NCBI GenBank assembly: GCA_900708905.1
Contig: CAADRB010000019.1
Location: 561,514-625,513 of the forward strand
Direction of reading: 5' to 3'
From: Hymenolepis diminuta
Taxonomy: Eukaryota > Platyhelminthes > Cestoda > Cyclophyllidea > Hymenolepididae
Length of the DNA stretch: 64,000 bases
This document shows positions 14,601 to 27,080 of the stretch, one piece after another; within the stretch, counting starts at the first letter, position 1; every line of letters starts with the position of its first letter. The notes below the pieces were generated by a model, which searched no databases, was not told the origin of the DNA, and saw nothing but the letters and a program-made list of their open reading frames with translations. Made by a program: the position numbers and the translations under genes.

Positions 14601-14700
14601 AATACAGTTTTAATATTCAGTATAAAATAATTATAGATTTTTTAATTCATTTTTCTCTGTAACAACTCTGTTCTTGTGTTGAGTAGATTGCATTAACTTT
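11611..14700. other. Spacer between blocks E1 and D1
   Basis: Mostly AT-rich. Richer patches at about 12.2-12.5k and 12.6-13.3k contain short protein-like stretches on the plus strand (for example LTVAGVYDSGGIKIAKTF near 12.99-13.06k, then a shifted frame to a stop near 13.2k). They could be the relic of a coding sequence. The family is not recognised and no splice structure is evident, so no gene is called. Confidence 0.3.
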
Positions 14701-14704
14701 GGCT

Positions 14705-15135
14705 GAGCCAAATCGAGAAGACCCCACAGGTTGTAGAAATACACGCACGAATTCTGGAGCAATAGGAACGTGACAGTGAGCAGCTCAGCCCAGTCCCCAG
14801 TCCTCCCCTTCAGCAATTTAAAAGAGCTCCATTAAAATTAGCCTACCTCAAAGTCACTAAGCTTTTGTGCCAGAAAAGTCTCTAAGGCTGGAACAGTAGC
14901 AGAAGAAAAAAATCAATTTATGGGAGAGAGGAGGCGCTGGAATGGTGTGTCTTAGATGAGGTTGAGGGCAATTGTCAGCCTGGCTACATATGACTGCCTA
15001 GATTCCGTGAAGAGAGGGGAATATAAGAACTTTTGACCACCCCAATTTGCCGCCACGGCAGAGCTGAGTGGCTCTTTGAAGTTCGATACTCAAGTCGCCT
15101 TGCATTTTCCACCGAATGGATTGTTAAACTAACAA
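14705..15135 (+). repeat. Repeat block D, copy 1
   Basis: Aligns over about 400 bp with 30.48-30.86k and the reverse complement of 54.35-54.72k. Landmarks in order are agACCcCACAgg, CACGCACGAATTC, TTAGCCTACC, a GGAACAGTAG-like core, a long purine-rich G-A tract, and CTCTTTGAAGTTC followed by CAAGTCG. This is the best three-way match in the window. Reading frames are not conserved. Confidence 0.7.
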
Positions 15136-15654
15136 GCTTTTGGGTGGTCGGTATTAATTTTCAGGCCAATTAAAATGTGGAGGTGAGATTTTATAGGATG
15201 ATGTATGAATAGAATTTCTATACTGAAAATTATACTTATATAGCTCTAAAATGCTTGCTTGCTTTGTCATTTTCGAATGACTACTAGGATAAGGAGCACA
15301 TTTACTTAAGCAGAACGATCATCAGTAACTCATTTTAACTCTATAGTTAAACCAAGGACAAAATTGCTTAAAATTATAAAGCTAGATTTCTCGGGGAATT
15401 ACGGAATTAACAATTGAGATTTTTAAACATTTTTATGTATTCTAGTATTGATTAATTAAATTAAAACAGTTTGTTATACATTGCTAGCTTCATTGGATTT
15501 ACATATTACTTAACTCTGTATTATACTCTCCCTTTATCGCTATCCATGATTGACTTCTATCCATGTTTGGTCTTTCACTACACCGCAAATCGAGTTTGAT
15601 ATTACATCCCATCGAAATGCTAATCTGAATGTCACTAGCACCTACATTCATAAA

Positions 15655-15800
15655 AATTGAGTGTTAGTTGGTTTGTTGAAAAGGTGCTGACCACCCACAT
15701 CGCAGCAATACGAGTATCACCTAGCTGAACATAACTGAATAATGACCCACTTGACCTGATTACGAACGCTAGACATATATTGCGCCCTGCTTTTTCAATA
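15655..15800 (+). repeat. Repeat block F, copy 1
   Basis: Contains GAGTATCACC, then ACCCACTTGACCTGATTAC, closely matching ACCCACTTGACTTGATTAC on the minus strand at 53.7k, and aTAGTATCTTATA..GCACC..CTTGATTA at 31.35k. It ends about 440 bp before the stop codon of the NOL4-family gene, so that gene is directly next to the F end of repeat copy 1. Confidence 0.55.
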
Positions 15801-16236
15801 AGTGCCTGGAGGTGAGGGAAAGAAAGTGGCATCGTTTCTTGTTACCTCCCTCAGAGATCCTCACGTCATCTTTCTCTCTAATTAAAGAACAGATCACTCA
15901 TAGATAAAGCAATGTCTACTAGCTTGATAAAGTTCCAGTAAATGGCTAAAATCATGTTCAGGTAAAAATAGCTTAAGGTGCTATTTCTTTAATCCAGATA
16001 TGTAGAGCATGTTCTAAATTATGAAAAATATAATTAACGCTCCATGATTTATGTAAGAAATTCTTTAGGCCTCGTTGTTTTTAATATGTTTTATACAACA
16101 TAAAACAAATATTGCACTTATTAAATATTTCATAGTGGAAGATGAAAGCGGACATAATTATACGGAATCAATGCAGATTATATACACGGTTAAGGGAAGA
16201 GAAGAATGAAATATATTATTGCAAGTGACAGATTAG

Positions 16237-18580
16237 TTAGTTGTTTGTGCAGTTAAGAGGGGTCATTCTGCAAAATGAATTTGTTTCCTTGATATGGCCT
16301 TCAATAATTTCAACCTTCTTCATCAGCATTTGAGAAACACCTCTAACGTATTCAATTGCCTCGTTCATTAAACCCTGATAGCGTTGGAAATATTCCAAGT
16401 CATCCTAATAGATGAATGAAGATTCATTGTGTTTGTATAATGTTCAATACAATCATGCAAATAGTGGATCAAAAAATACTTACCTGTGAAAGTGGTCTAA
16501 CTTCAAGGAGCATGGAGGTAGCTTGATTCAACGTAGGTGAGTATTTAGCTACGGCAAAATGAGCTGCAGGTGGTGGCTGACTTTGCAAGGTTGTAGTAAA
16601 TGGTTCTGATGATTTTCTCTCTATCTTATTATGCATATTTACGTTAGAATCGCATATTTTTACTCCTAAAGCTACATTTGTGGCTGCAGAACGAAAAGAA
16701 GTTTCCAAATCGGTTTTGAAATGTGTCGATGGAGGAAGGAAATGCATCAAGGCGGATAAGTAATGAGGAGTCAACCAAACAGGAGTATTTTGGGTATTGC
16801 TTCCGTTTGAGGATTTCGAGAGATGAGGAATGGATGGGAATAAACTCTGAAAAGAGCTTGATTTTGATAAACCGTAGTGATCATCCATAAACTGGGACGA
16901 TTTCGAGGAGGAATGAAGGGATGAATTTGTTGGATTTGTAGAAAGTCCAGTTTGATGAGTAGTATAACTGCTAATAGTTTCTGGTCGACGTAGATTAGGT
17001 GGGAGTGTTGTATTTTTGGCGGTAAACACGGACGGACTTTTATCTCGTTTCAGATCCTGAAACCAAATTTGAAGTACGCTACTATTAGAATTCGTGAAAA
17101 GAAAACGGCAAAATTTCTTGTAAAGCCCAAAACTTAAAAATTGCCTTTGAAAAAATGTCGTTCTCCAATTACTCGATACCATCAATAACATAACCAACAG
17201 AGTGGCACATATGGCAAAGGATTTACAATACGGAAGATCAGTGAGTAATCAACTATAGCAAAGTCTACACTTGTGCAAATATATTTAAATCAAATCTATT
17301 CACCTAAAGTATAATTTGGTTTAATTTAATATGAACTCATAGTTCATACCTCTCTCAACTGTTCGATGTCTTTTCTGACAAGATTCATAGCAGTTGCAAC
17401 CATTTGCCTAGCCTCTGCAGAAAGTGCATTCATAGGTGGTTCCTTCATATTGATTTGACCTCGGTTTTTTTTCGAATTGCGCCGACAAGCTTTGAGATAT
17501 GCCCGAATTCGGTTTCGATGGCGTTTGGCTTCTAGTTGGGGCCAGGCTTTGGAGCAGATTCTTTCCAGTGCACTAATCGCATTTCTTGGTTGTTCACAGA
17601 AAGTAATTGTTCGATCTAGGGTCTCGTCGACTACTTTCCTGACAAAGTTCTGAAAATAGGATTTAGAATTGAATAAGACCAAGGTAAGTACAATGAAATT
17701 AAAATTCTGTAAAACAAACAATAAACTCACGTTGTATGCGGCAATAAGAAGCTCGGATCCTAAGCCATCATTTCGATCTTCTCCATCTTCTGGGGTGTAT
17801 GAAAATATTCCAGGTGATTTGATGCTACTGAAGAAATTTTTTGTTAATGACTCCCCACTTATGTGATGGTTATGTAGAGGGTAGTGATTGTAATCTAATC
17901 TTCGTTTAGATTCAATTGACTTCAAAAATGGAACATTCGGGTAGTGTGAATAATGGGAAGATAAGGACAAATCTCTATTCATACACGTAGTTGGAGTTAC
18001 TTGTGGTGAAAACTGCTTATAGTTTGGAGCAACATGGTAAGAAAGATCTTTGTCCTCATCAGAACACGTTGAAGTGCTTGCTTCATCGACAGATGGAGGA
18101 GAAGCTGATGATTTCGACTTCTGAAATTAGAACAAACATTTACGTTCACAATAATCGCCCTACTCATGATATTTGATCATAAAGCTGAACTTGCTTTATA
18201 ATTATTGGTTTTGTCATTTTGTTCTTCAAAGCTTTCTACAGAGTACCGTTTTCGATTCGTCTGAGTCGGTAGATCATAATTGCAGAACTGTTCTCCAAAG
18301 AGGAAACTAGAGCATTTCGGGTACTCTTTTGTTTTTCCGGATTCGATTTTGTGGATTTGGTTATGAAATGACTGAGGTGTCTAAAAGATAAATTTTAAGT
18401 GGGACATGTCCTAAAAATTCGGATATTTTATATTTGAAGGGTATATGTGTTATCTGACTAATATTTAAATTAGTTTGATTTTAATAATTAAAGATATTAT
18501 ACTATTTTATAAATTTTCATTTTTATTCTAAATAGCGGTTTCCTTACCTCATTTTTACTTTCTTCTTCCTCTTTATCCAT
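16237..18580 (-). CDS. NOL4: NOL4/NOL4L-family nuclear protein, six coding exons, 549 aa
   Basis: Read on the minus strand, coding exons are 18580-18548, 18380-18195, 18120-17731, 17649-17350, 17056-16484 and 16404-16237 (stop TAA at 16239-16237). Every junction is phase 0 and in frame. Introns are 167, 74, 81, 293 and 79 nt. Intron 2 uses a GC donor (AAA|GCAAGT); the rest are GT-AG. Residues 204-265 hold the family block: FVRKVVDETLDR, then AWPQLEAK, then RIRAYLKACRR. This matches the vertebrate NOL4 stretch FVRLFVDENLDR..RIRTYLKSCRR. Residues 274-303 match its following PIPSHLTSAV-type helix, and 492-535 match the C-terminal helix LSPTEINAVRQLV. Residues 304-480 are S/T/P-rich and probably disordered. 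The basic run could act as a nuclear signal. The long N-terminal domain of human NOL4 is not seen. The family's molecular role is poorly known. An ATTAAA (16085-16080) could be the poly(A) signal. Confidence 0.8.
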
Positions 18581-18611
18581 TATGCTTTGTCTCTATCGAC
18601 CCTTGGTAGCT
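18581..18611 (-). promoter_or_regulatory. 3' splice acceptor and 29-nt 5' UTR of the NOL4-family gene
   Basis: On the minus strand a pyrimidine-rich tract ending ..AATTTTAG (AG at 18611-18610) precedes a 29-nt leader and the ATG at 18580. The leader has an in-frame TAG, so coding starts at this ATG. The acceptor can serve either a 5'-UTR intron or spliced-leader trans-splicing. No upstream exon with a good donor was identified, and no spliced-leader gene is visible in the window. Confidence 0.45.
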
Positions 18612-21600
18612 AAAATTAAAAATATTAGCAGTTAGATATGAAACAAGTCGAAGTTAGCTAAAGTCAATGCAAAATCCTAGATTTTTTAATAAAATATTAA
18701 TGAATCGGATATACGCATATAAAGATTTGGAAAATCACAATTTCTTTATTTGCTATTTAACAAACCCTGAAACTCATAAATCTACTAATTATATCTTCAT
18801 ATTAATTCTTTATGACTAAAAATTATCATAATAAAATATTTCATTTATTAAGTCTCTTTTTTTCTTATTTGTATATCTAAAACAAATGTTTAGAGTTATG
18901 GGAAATTTTTAGAGTACTGATTAAAAAATATGTAACTACATATAGATCAAAGTTTAATCTTAATAAATATGACAGCTGTAACGTACGGAAATACTCGACG
19001 TTGTGAATAGACAAAATCTTTGATTGTTCATATACAGAAAATTATTTAACTTGTCAAATAATCACTCATGAGTATATCTGAGCAATGAAGACGCCTAATT
19101 TTTTCTCCAAACTAAATCTGGGCAGGAAAAATTGAAGAAAAGCAGTATTGATTTGGTTTTACTAACACAAAGCCATAGTGGTGGCTGATACTATCTACAA
19201 GTCATGTTCTAAAGCCAAAAAATTATGATACTTCTAGATACATTTTAAATTAAATATTCGTTATTTTAGCTAAAAGGAGTATATCGGAAAAGATTTTAGA
19301 AAGATTCAAATTGTTGCAATAATTTCATAGGCTATGATAAACTATTAATCAATTTTAACTCATAGTGAGATATAAACCTTTACAGTTAGCCATACTTGCA
19401 GCGATGCAGCGAATGGAGAATAGAATCGCCAATGGATCGTACTCTGTGGATGAATACACTTCATATCATATCGTGTGTAGCTGTCCATTATATAATAGTG
19501 TCTTGTATAACATGCTTTATTGTTTAATATATTTTATAAATGCTGGAGCTTTTTAAAAAATTGTTTGGAAAAGCAGCAGCATATTATCTTCAGGCTGAGA
19601 AGAGAATAGGCTATAAATATTCATTTATTATTTATTATCCTATTTAATGAATTATTATATAATATATCACTTAGATATGCAATCTGATCTGAGTATGGCA
19701 AATTCAGCTTTAGTGCTTTAAATGAAAGTTCATATTAGGACGCATTAAGTGGCAAACTTTCAATAAAATTTCAGTAAGCATCCTTATTTATGATGTACTA
19801 ATCGATTTAATTTGAGTGAATTAAAGAATTACGGGTTTAAAGATAAAAATGTTTGAAATCACAGCACCACAAACGATTGTTTGACAAATGTATTAAAAAT
19901 TTGAAATAGAACTCTTATTTGGGGCAAGGTTAACGGCTGTGCGGTTGGCTTTCAAGAAATCAGAATATGGTGAAACTGTGTGCTATGGCGACTAATAAAC
20001 CCAAGTACAGGAAGACAGACATCTGTGGTTTGTACAAGAGTTTCAATGCTCTCCTCAGATTTTCATGCGCTTTCTCAAAAAAAGTCTTGCGTCACTTTGT
20101 TAAAATTTTGGAAAAATAATATGCAGATATAAATGATCTCTGTTATCTAATTTAATAATCGCAAATGGAATTCACCAACGAATTTGTAAGAAAATTAATT
20201 AAATGAAAAATTATTTTATATTTATTCTCTGGAACTCAATTATCCCCTTATGACTAATTCGTAACATTAATACCTCTATCACGAACATAGAATATCCGGA
20301 TAGTCGTATAAATTAGATTTTTGATTAATCTGCATCATGCAAGCAAAGAGTGATGGATTGGCGGATAAATATATGATGGGGTTTGAAAAGTAACTTAACA
20401 GAAACATCAGTAAAAAGATTTTGATCAAAGACAACTTATTTAAGGGGACATTTATTCTTTTTGCAGAAAGTTTTAAAACAAAATTCTATCAGCCACTAGC
20501 ACTAAAAGAAAAGGACGCTTCTGAATTTTAATGTGTAAAAAGGAACTCAGAAACAATTGTTGTGCTCAATTATTTTTAAAGGGTTAAACAAAAATACAAA
20601 CTCGATGTTTTTTCTTTAATTGTTCCTATTTTGATTTGTCCTTAAAAATTTGCTGACTGTTAGTATAAGGGGAGGCGTTTGGATATCTTGAACATAAAAA
20701 CAGATATTCCATAACATTACATGCCAACAGATCCTCTTATGGCATATGTTTTTCTCCGGCAGGGTAAAAAAATTTACTGATCAAAGGTTCCGAAATCGGC
20801 AGTTATTAGGCAAAGTTGCTGATTGGTAATTTGATATGGTAGACAAGTTTTGACGAGCTGACAAACCCCGTCGCTAATATTTTCTTTTATAATTTTGTTT
20901 TAACCTTAGGCCACGTAATTTTTTTATAAATTGTAATTAGTAACAATAAATTTGAATGACTCTTAATTATGGAATGGATACTTTTTAGGTTATTAAATTA
21001 AAATAAATATTAGAAAATTTTATGCAGACCATTAAACCGTTTTTGCCATAAGTATTATCTTTTTAGACAATTTTAAATTCAAAATAAGTGTCCTTAAAGA
21101 TATAAAATTAAAGTGCATAAGCATTAAGGTTTTATGTTTACTTTTAGTTAAGTGGAAGACAAATTTATTTCATAAGTTCTTTTAGGAAACCTGACCATTT
21201 GTAATCGTGGCCTACGACTAGTATCTCCAAAACAGGTGCAAATCGAATTAGTTTCGTTTGGCCGTCTTAAATCTCTGTGACAAACAAATGGTGGCAAAAT
21301 TTAAACATTTCATTAAATACTATGAATGTTAATTTAAATTAAGGGAATTGTGTCACTTTTCAATTTATCTGAGAACTGTTACAGCGTAGGAGTGGGTAAT
21401 TTATAGTCGTTATTTAAAACAAAGAAATCCTTAATTTGGACGTAAAGATTACGAATAAAGAAATGATTAACTTTGAGGCGGAGATTTTACGAAGCATTAA
21501 TATTTCAAGTTATCCGAATACATTAAAGGATCTGATTGGTTGATTCTACATTATAAAAATCCTCTAGATGCTGAATGAATTATGGAGAGGAGTAATGTTA

Positions 21601-22445
21601 ACTGAGTGCAATTACATACTTTATATTAGCTAACAGGAACCAATTCCCTCAATTTTGGCAACTGATTCGGTTGAAATTAGGCTGGTGCAAAGATAAAACT
21701 AAAAGTGGTAGAGCAGATCTCTGAAATACAGTGATAAGATTCTATAAGTAAGTTTAGACGGAGGGCATTCATCTCTAGGCTGCGCTTCGGTTGCTCATAT
21801 ATCCGGATTTAAACAGTCATGCACGTAAATTTTTCTCAGAAAAATGATAAATAAAAGCAACTTTTCGTCCATTGGCAATGGTAAATTTTGTATTTGGAGA
21901 ATTTTAAGAATACATGAACTAAAAAAAGACGAAAAGTCACCTACACCAAATAAGATTAAAACAATTACCATAAACATTAACATATAAATAATTTTCAAGG
22001 CTTCGGAAAAACGACGGTAATAAATCAAATGAAAAAATATTTTGCTCGCGTGATTCACATTTCAGACCACGTTTTTAAAAGTGCTGATTTCTTATGATTT
22101 CAAGGAGGAGATTAGCGGGGCATAAGAAAAAATAAAAGGGTCTTGAGAATAAAGGAAGATGGGGAAAAATGGAAATTTTATAACAAATGAAGCTCCAACT
22201 TGGACACAACATAAGATGGCGGAAGAAGAACGAAGCATTATAAATCCGAAAAATCCAAGAGTCAAATAATGACAGCCCATTAGAATAGGAAGTTATTTCA
22301 AGGAATCCCAAGAGTTATTTTAAATCAAACAGTAAAACATCTTTGTGATTGGATCAAATAAAGATATTGATATTTGTACTCCATTTTTTACAATTTAATG
22401 ATCAAACTCTTTAAAGCTCTTAAAGAGAACAAATTATCAATCAAA
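18612..22445. other. AT-rich gene-free stretch upstream of the NOL4-family gene
   Basis: Very AT-rich with many homopolymer runs. I see no exon, RNA gene or repeat block. The minus frames at 21.8-22.3k are hydrophobic (F/I/L-rich) translations of AT-rich DNA and have no start or splice context. The promoter of the NOL4-family gene, if the gene is not trans-spliced from further away, should lie in the first part. Confidence 0.4.
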
Positions 22446-22449
22446 AACA

Positions 22450-23450
22450 CTTGAATAAAATCAAATTGCATTACTCAAAAGCTCATTTTCCAAAGGGTTC
22501 TTTTGATCTTGTACCTGCTCTATGGGACATCCGGCACTGTGGGAAACATATAAATTAAATTAATTTTAGCGAACATGTGCGAAAAAGAATCAGGCACTTG
22601 AGGGAAACTCCCAAGACGATAATTAATCAACGAGTAGGATGAGGAGTCTCGTCTTTCTTTATCCTTCCTTTCCCAGTCCCTTTCGCTTCACCACTTTCGC
22701 GTAAGTGAGCAGTTTGCAGGTATCGGTAAGGAAGCCAACCGAACAGGGGTGAGGTAGGGCTCGCGTGTTCTTCCATCACACATGAGTCTAAATGAGAAGA
22801 GGCATCGAATCCTCACTATGCACATCCCACTCCACCTCCCTTCACTTTGCTTCTCATTAACGCCTGTGGGAGAGTGTAAAAACTGCTGCCACCAACTAAA
22901 CATGGATAAAAAAGAAGGGAAAGAAGAAGATTAAGGAAGATGAAAGCAACAAAATAGAAGAGAGCAACGAGGCAAACGAGCTATCGATTTAGTCTTTGCC
23001 GCCAAGTAGGTAAATTTAGAGAGTGAGTAAAAAGAAGAACGAGGAATGTTGGGGATGGGAGGGAATAAGATGTGACTGACTTGGCACGCTTGAGCGGTTG
23101 TGCTCGAGCAAGGGAAAGAAAAGAGGACTATTTATCTCTCCCTCCTCGATCTATTGTTACTCTGATATAGGTGCTCTCAAGCGGAGGCAGTAATCTTAGT
23201 CCATTCCAGCCATCCTCCAACTCCCTTTAATTATTTCACTTCTTATGCATCCTATTTCACTACTTACAAAGAAGAAAGGAAGAAGTGTTTTCTTTTATTT
23301 TCTTAATAACCTTGTTCCATAGTTTTGGCTGATTGTCCTGAGTATAGGTAAGAATATTTTATTTTAAGTGCAGTAAAATCTCAGGATGGAACAGTTAATT
23401 TAGTTTTGACTAATATTAGCAAATCTCTTTATCGATATATATCTTATTCA
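22450..23450 (+). repeat. Repeat block A, copy 2
   Basis: About 900 bp aligns with the reverse complement of 62.88-63.66k. Shared runs include AAACTCCCAAGACGATAATT, AATCAACGAGTAGGATGA, AAATGAGAAGAG, TTTGCTTCTCATTAA.GCCT, ATTAAGGAAGATGAAAG, AACGAGCTATCGA, AATAAGATGTGACT and TTGTGCTCGAGCAAG. Indels are not multiples of three and the open frames of the two copies differ, so it is non-coding. Confidence 0.8.
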
Positions 23451-23690
23451 TTGCCCTTTAAGGAGGAAAGTAAGTTCTTTAATAGGTCAAAATTTTAAAT
23501 AGTCATTTGAAGTTTGTTTCAGGGAATATATGTGAGAAACTTTATTTAGAAGGAAACTTTTTGAGGATCACATTTAACATAACTGAGCGTCTAAAACTTG
23601 TCTTTTCCTGAGTAAGGCTAATTCAAATGGCATTTGAATCCATGTTACGGCTCGGTAAACAATGCATATACTGTAATTTTTTAACATAGG
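23440..23690 (+). repeat. AT-rich extension of copy 2 beyond block A
   Basis: Aligns with the reverse complement of about 62.48-62.74k: ATTGccCttTaAGGAGGAAA, TATTTAGAAG, CTTTTcCTGaGTA.GGCT.ATTCAAAT and AAACAATGCATATA. This matters because it shows homology between the inverted copies is not restricted to the GC-richer blocks. The duplication is continuous and old. Confidence 0.6.
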
Positions 23691-25010
23691 CCAAGAAAAT
23701 AAATAAAGCAGCTTGTTTTATAAAGTGAAATTATTTTCTTTTTACATTAGCTGGAAATCTTCCGAGAATGATTTTATTAAAAACCGGTTGTGTTCTTTAG
23801 GTCTGCCCCTTTGATATATGACATAACTCTTTTTAAAATTGCTTTGAAGAATCACTTAGTATTTACCTTTAAATAACGGGGCCAGAAACAATCCAAAACT
23901 GTTTGCAAACTCAATATCGACTAAAAGCAGTATTTAAAGATAAATCCGATAATGCCACATAAATTTAAATTGTAAAGCATAATCCGAAATCAAAGCGTTG
24001 TATTTTTTAATTTGGTGGAAAAATTATAAAAGGAAAATTAATGGAATGGATTCTACAAGGAGCTGAAACTGATAAATCCTATTACGATAGAGGAAGACGA
24101 CATACTATAAATTATAGAATCCCTTGCTTATGACAGTGGTAACCACATGCCCTGGATAATAATTCTCATTTGAACCATCTGGCCGCAATTTATTACTGAA
24201 CAGGACCGATGAAGAATAGGATTACGCATCGCCTTCCCGCTAAACCATTATTATATAATGCACTCCTGGGTCTACCTCCCAATATCATTTGAAATTTCGA
24301 AATTCAATTATTATGATATTTTGTGCCCTAGTAAAATTAGGCTAATATAATTTCACACAATGTACAATTTGATTAGCCAAATTCATTCTAAATGCAAAAG
24401 TTTGTTTATATAGGGATAGCAAATTTTGAAATGAATGAATTAGGAAATTGATCTAGAAGATATTCACAAGTGATAAACTGCTTTTCTAAACAAAGATTGT
24501 CAGGAATTACACCTCATTCAAGGTTCATTGGATAATAAAGTTTGAAAGTAAACTGAAGCCATACAAATCTTTACTAAAGCAAACTGAACGGCTTTTTTAA
24601 GTTTAAATGTGATCGGTATTTCTAATAAAAGCTCAATCTTTTCCATTTCTCGATTGTTTTTAGATAAAGTCCTTAAATATGCAGTTTAATCAAATTAATA
24701 ATCAATTTGATTTCAAACAAACTGACAAATACTTATCATTTTACATTGTAAATAAGAGATCAGATTTAGAGCAAAGAGCTAACTATTAACAGTCATTACA
24801 AATGTCTTACAAAAATTAAAACTTACGTGCTGATGAAGTAGTGCGATAAATATGATCAAAACGGGGTGTCGGGTAGTATTTGACGAACTCGTTTTTGAAT
24901 GAGCCTAATCCTTTTACGATTAGGAGTATAGGCTTTTATGAAGAGGAAAATCTGAAGAAGCGGCTATGAAGAAGACGGTCAAGTTATGAAAAGAAATGTT
25001 AACCATTACT
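23691..25010. other. AT-rich spacer between blocks A2 and G2
   Basis: No genes, RNA genes or mobile elements are recognised. The matching interval of copy 3 is about 61.03-62.48k. I did not align all of it, so some insertions or deletions are likely. Confidence 0.4.
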
Positions 25011-25012
25011 TG

Positions 25013-25285
25013 TTAAATGGGATGCGTAATGTGCGGCGTACGTCCCAGCTCACAGAACGAAAGCACGCTTGCTGTTTGCGCCTCGTTCATACGTTGTCGA
25101 AACCGCCGCCGTTGACACGCGCTGCCTGTCCGTCTATCTAACGCCTCTTGTCCATCTAACGAAAATGAAAATACGGGAACACGCACCACCCACATTTACG
25201 TGCATGCCCTCCCACTCCCCTGTTTTTCCGTGTCGACTACCTCTAGCCCCCAACGCGTTCAAAAGCGCCATTTATCGCATTTATT
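25013..25285 (+). repeat. Repeat block G, copy 2: CpG-rich island
   Basis: The most CpG-rich part of the window outside the N-gap edges, with many CG steps (for example GTGCGGCGTACGTCCC, AACCGCCGCCGTTGACACGCG, AACGCGTTC). Its left edge matches the reverse complement of the DNA just right of the N-gap (61,022-60,989): AATGGGATGC..GTGCGGCGTACGTCCC against AATGGAATGC..GTGCGGCGTGCGTCCC. It also matches the minus strand at 39.27-39.42k (ATAGACgGACAGGC, AGCTGGGaCGtACGcCGC). Open frames cross it on both strands but are not shared by the other copies. Confidence 0.6.
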
Positions 25286-26825
25286 AAACGGCTTTTGTTT
25301 TCTATTTTCCACAAAGATTTTATCATAACCTTTAATTTCAAATCTCCACCACTTATTACTATTAACAACTGGATTAGGAGGGGAGTATACTTTTTATATT
25401 TCGAACGGATTCACACAATTCTAAAGCTTCTCAACTTATGAAATTTAATATAATTTCTCTGTCATGATCAATTGCTATTAATGGATAGAATCTCAATGTT
25501 CATGAAGTAGTACAATGCTCGCATTTGAATATTAACTTTTTTAGCGCATCTTTTGTCATGCCAGTGTTGAGAGTGCCATTTAAAGTCAGTATTGCATGAA
25601 GAACGCACACTACTAGCAATCCTCGAAGTCAGGAACAAAATCGAAACTGAATTAGTTCATAGCTCGTAACAAATGAGTTTGGCAAGTTTACTATTAAAAT
25701 CGAAAAGCCATTTTTCAATTTTGTCCATGGCAATTGGTAAGTTTGTTTAAACGGATTTAAGTGTTAAGAGCCGTCATTCTACATTTGAAGAATTACTTAG
25801 TGTTCATAATATATGGTATATGTGAAAAGAAATTTAGTAAATATTTTCTTAAGCGGAACTTCTTGCCTTTTTATCTCTATGGAGACGAAAGATCTGCCGG
25901 AAAACAAATAATATGAAAGAAAGTGCAAGGAACTATAGTCAGTAGGGAGCAAAGTAGCGAGAACAAAGTTTAGACGAAATCGAAACTATGTTGCACTTAT
26001 TTAATTTCGAACCTATAATTAGAAAGGTCTTTCTATATCTTCACTTACCTTAACTTTAGACCTTTTTGCACTCTTTTAACAGCCAGTTGGTCTGCTATCT
26101 TACACGTATGTGGTAACTATGTCATTATTCTAAAAATTGGAAAAAATTTTTTGTCTTACTTAAAGCCTAATTGTCTCTAACATTCAACGTCTCTAGTTTA
26201 AGGAAAGGATTTGCTTTGTACTATCATTGTATTTATATACTTCGAAACATCGATACGATATAGCAATCTATATATCCTTCAGCTTTATAAGCATATTTTC
26301 ATCTCATTTCTGCTATTTCACTTGGCTTTACCGCATTATTTTCAATATTTCACGTTTCGAACATGATATAAACAAATAAGCCTGAGGAGTTTCCATAAAT
26401 TCAAATATTTATTCCCAGCCCATATTTCAGACTAAAATTCAGAAAATTCCCTTCTACGAAACGTGACCGAAGTATGCCTGCTTCTCGTTGCTGCCCAAAA
26501 TCAGCCTGTTACTCCATGGGTGGTCCCTTTCTCTAACGTTTTTTAGGCATCGACTGAAATAGACTTCTCTTTCACTTTTTCATATTTTCACAACTTAAGG
26601 TGTTGGTACTGTTCTCTCTAGCAAAAAAAAACAAATCTTCACATAGACATGGAGTCTTCTTCTGACCGTTATATGTGCTTTGAAATAAACTGCATACGGG
26701 ATTTCCTACCAAAAAATTTTATTAGTAACGGAAAATTTTGCACAACTTCTGCATCAAATATTTTGTTTGAATGAAATTTGTGCCAGTGAGATTAGCAATA
26801 CTTAAGAAAACTCTTTCTTCTTTTC
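25286..26825. other. AT-rich spacer between blocks G2 and B2
   Basis: Nothing recognisable. There are scattered short direct and inverted matches but no exon chains or RNA genes. Confidence 0.4.
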
Positions 26826-26829
26826 AACT

Positions 26830-27080
26830 GTAGGAGTAAAGTTAGTTAGCGCTTGACTGCATGAAGCAGAAGAGATGAGTTTTAAGGTGGGTCTAAGAAG
26901 TAGGAGTGGAAAAAACTTTGATCCTTAAAAACCGTGAGTGCCGCACAGACACGAGGCTGGCTCACTTACGCGTGGTCTGCATTTTCCCCGTCTTCTCTTC
27001 AAACAGACTTACGAGCATAAATATGGGCAAGATGGAATATGTGGGGAGATCTAAACGAGTAGAGATACAGCTAAATACTT
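26830..27080 (+). repeat. Repeat block B, copy 2
   Basis: Aligns with the reverse complement of 58.50-58.74k over more than 200 bp: GTTAGTTAG.GCTTGACTGCA, AAGGTGGGTCT.A, GAAAAAACTTTGATCC, then CGTGGTCT and TCTTCAAACA. Block B1 at 9.3k is a weaker third copy. No conserved reading frame was found. Confidence 0.75.

Noticed and set aside
17669..18176. Plus-strand frames across 17.7-18.2k
   Set aside because: They are antisense shadows of exon 3 and introns 2-3 of the minus-strand NOL4-family gene.
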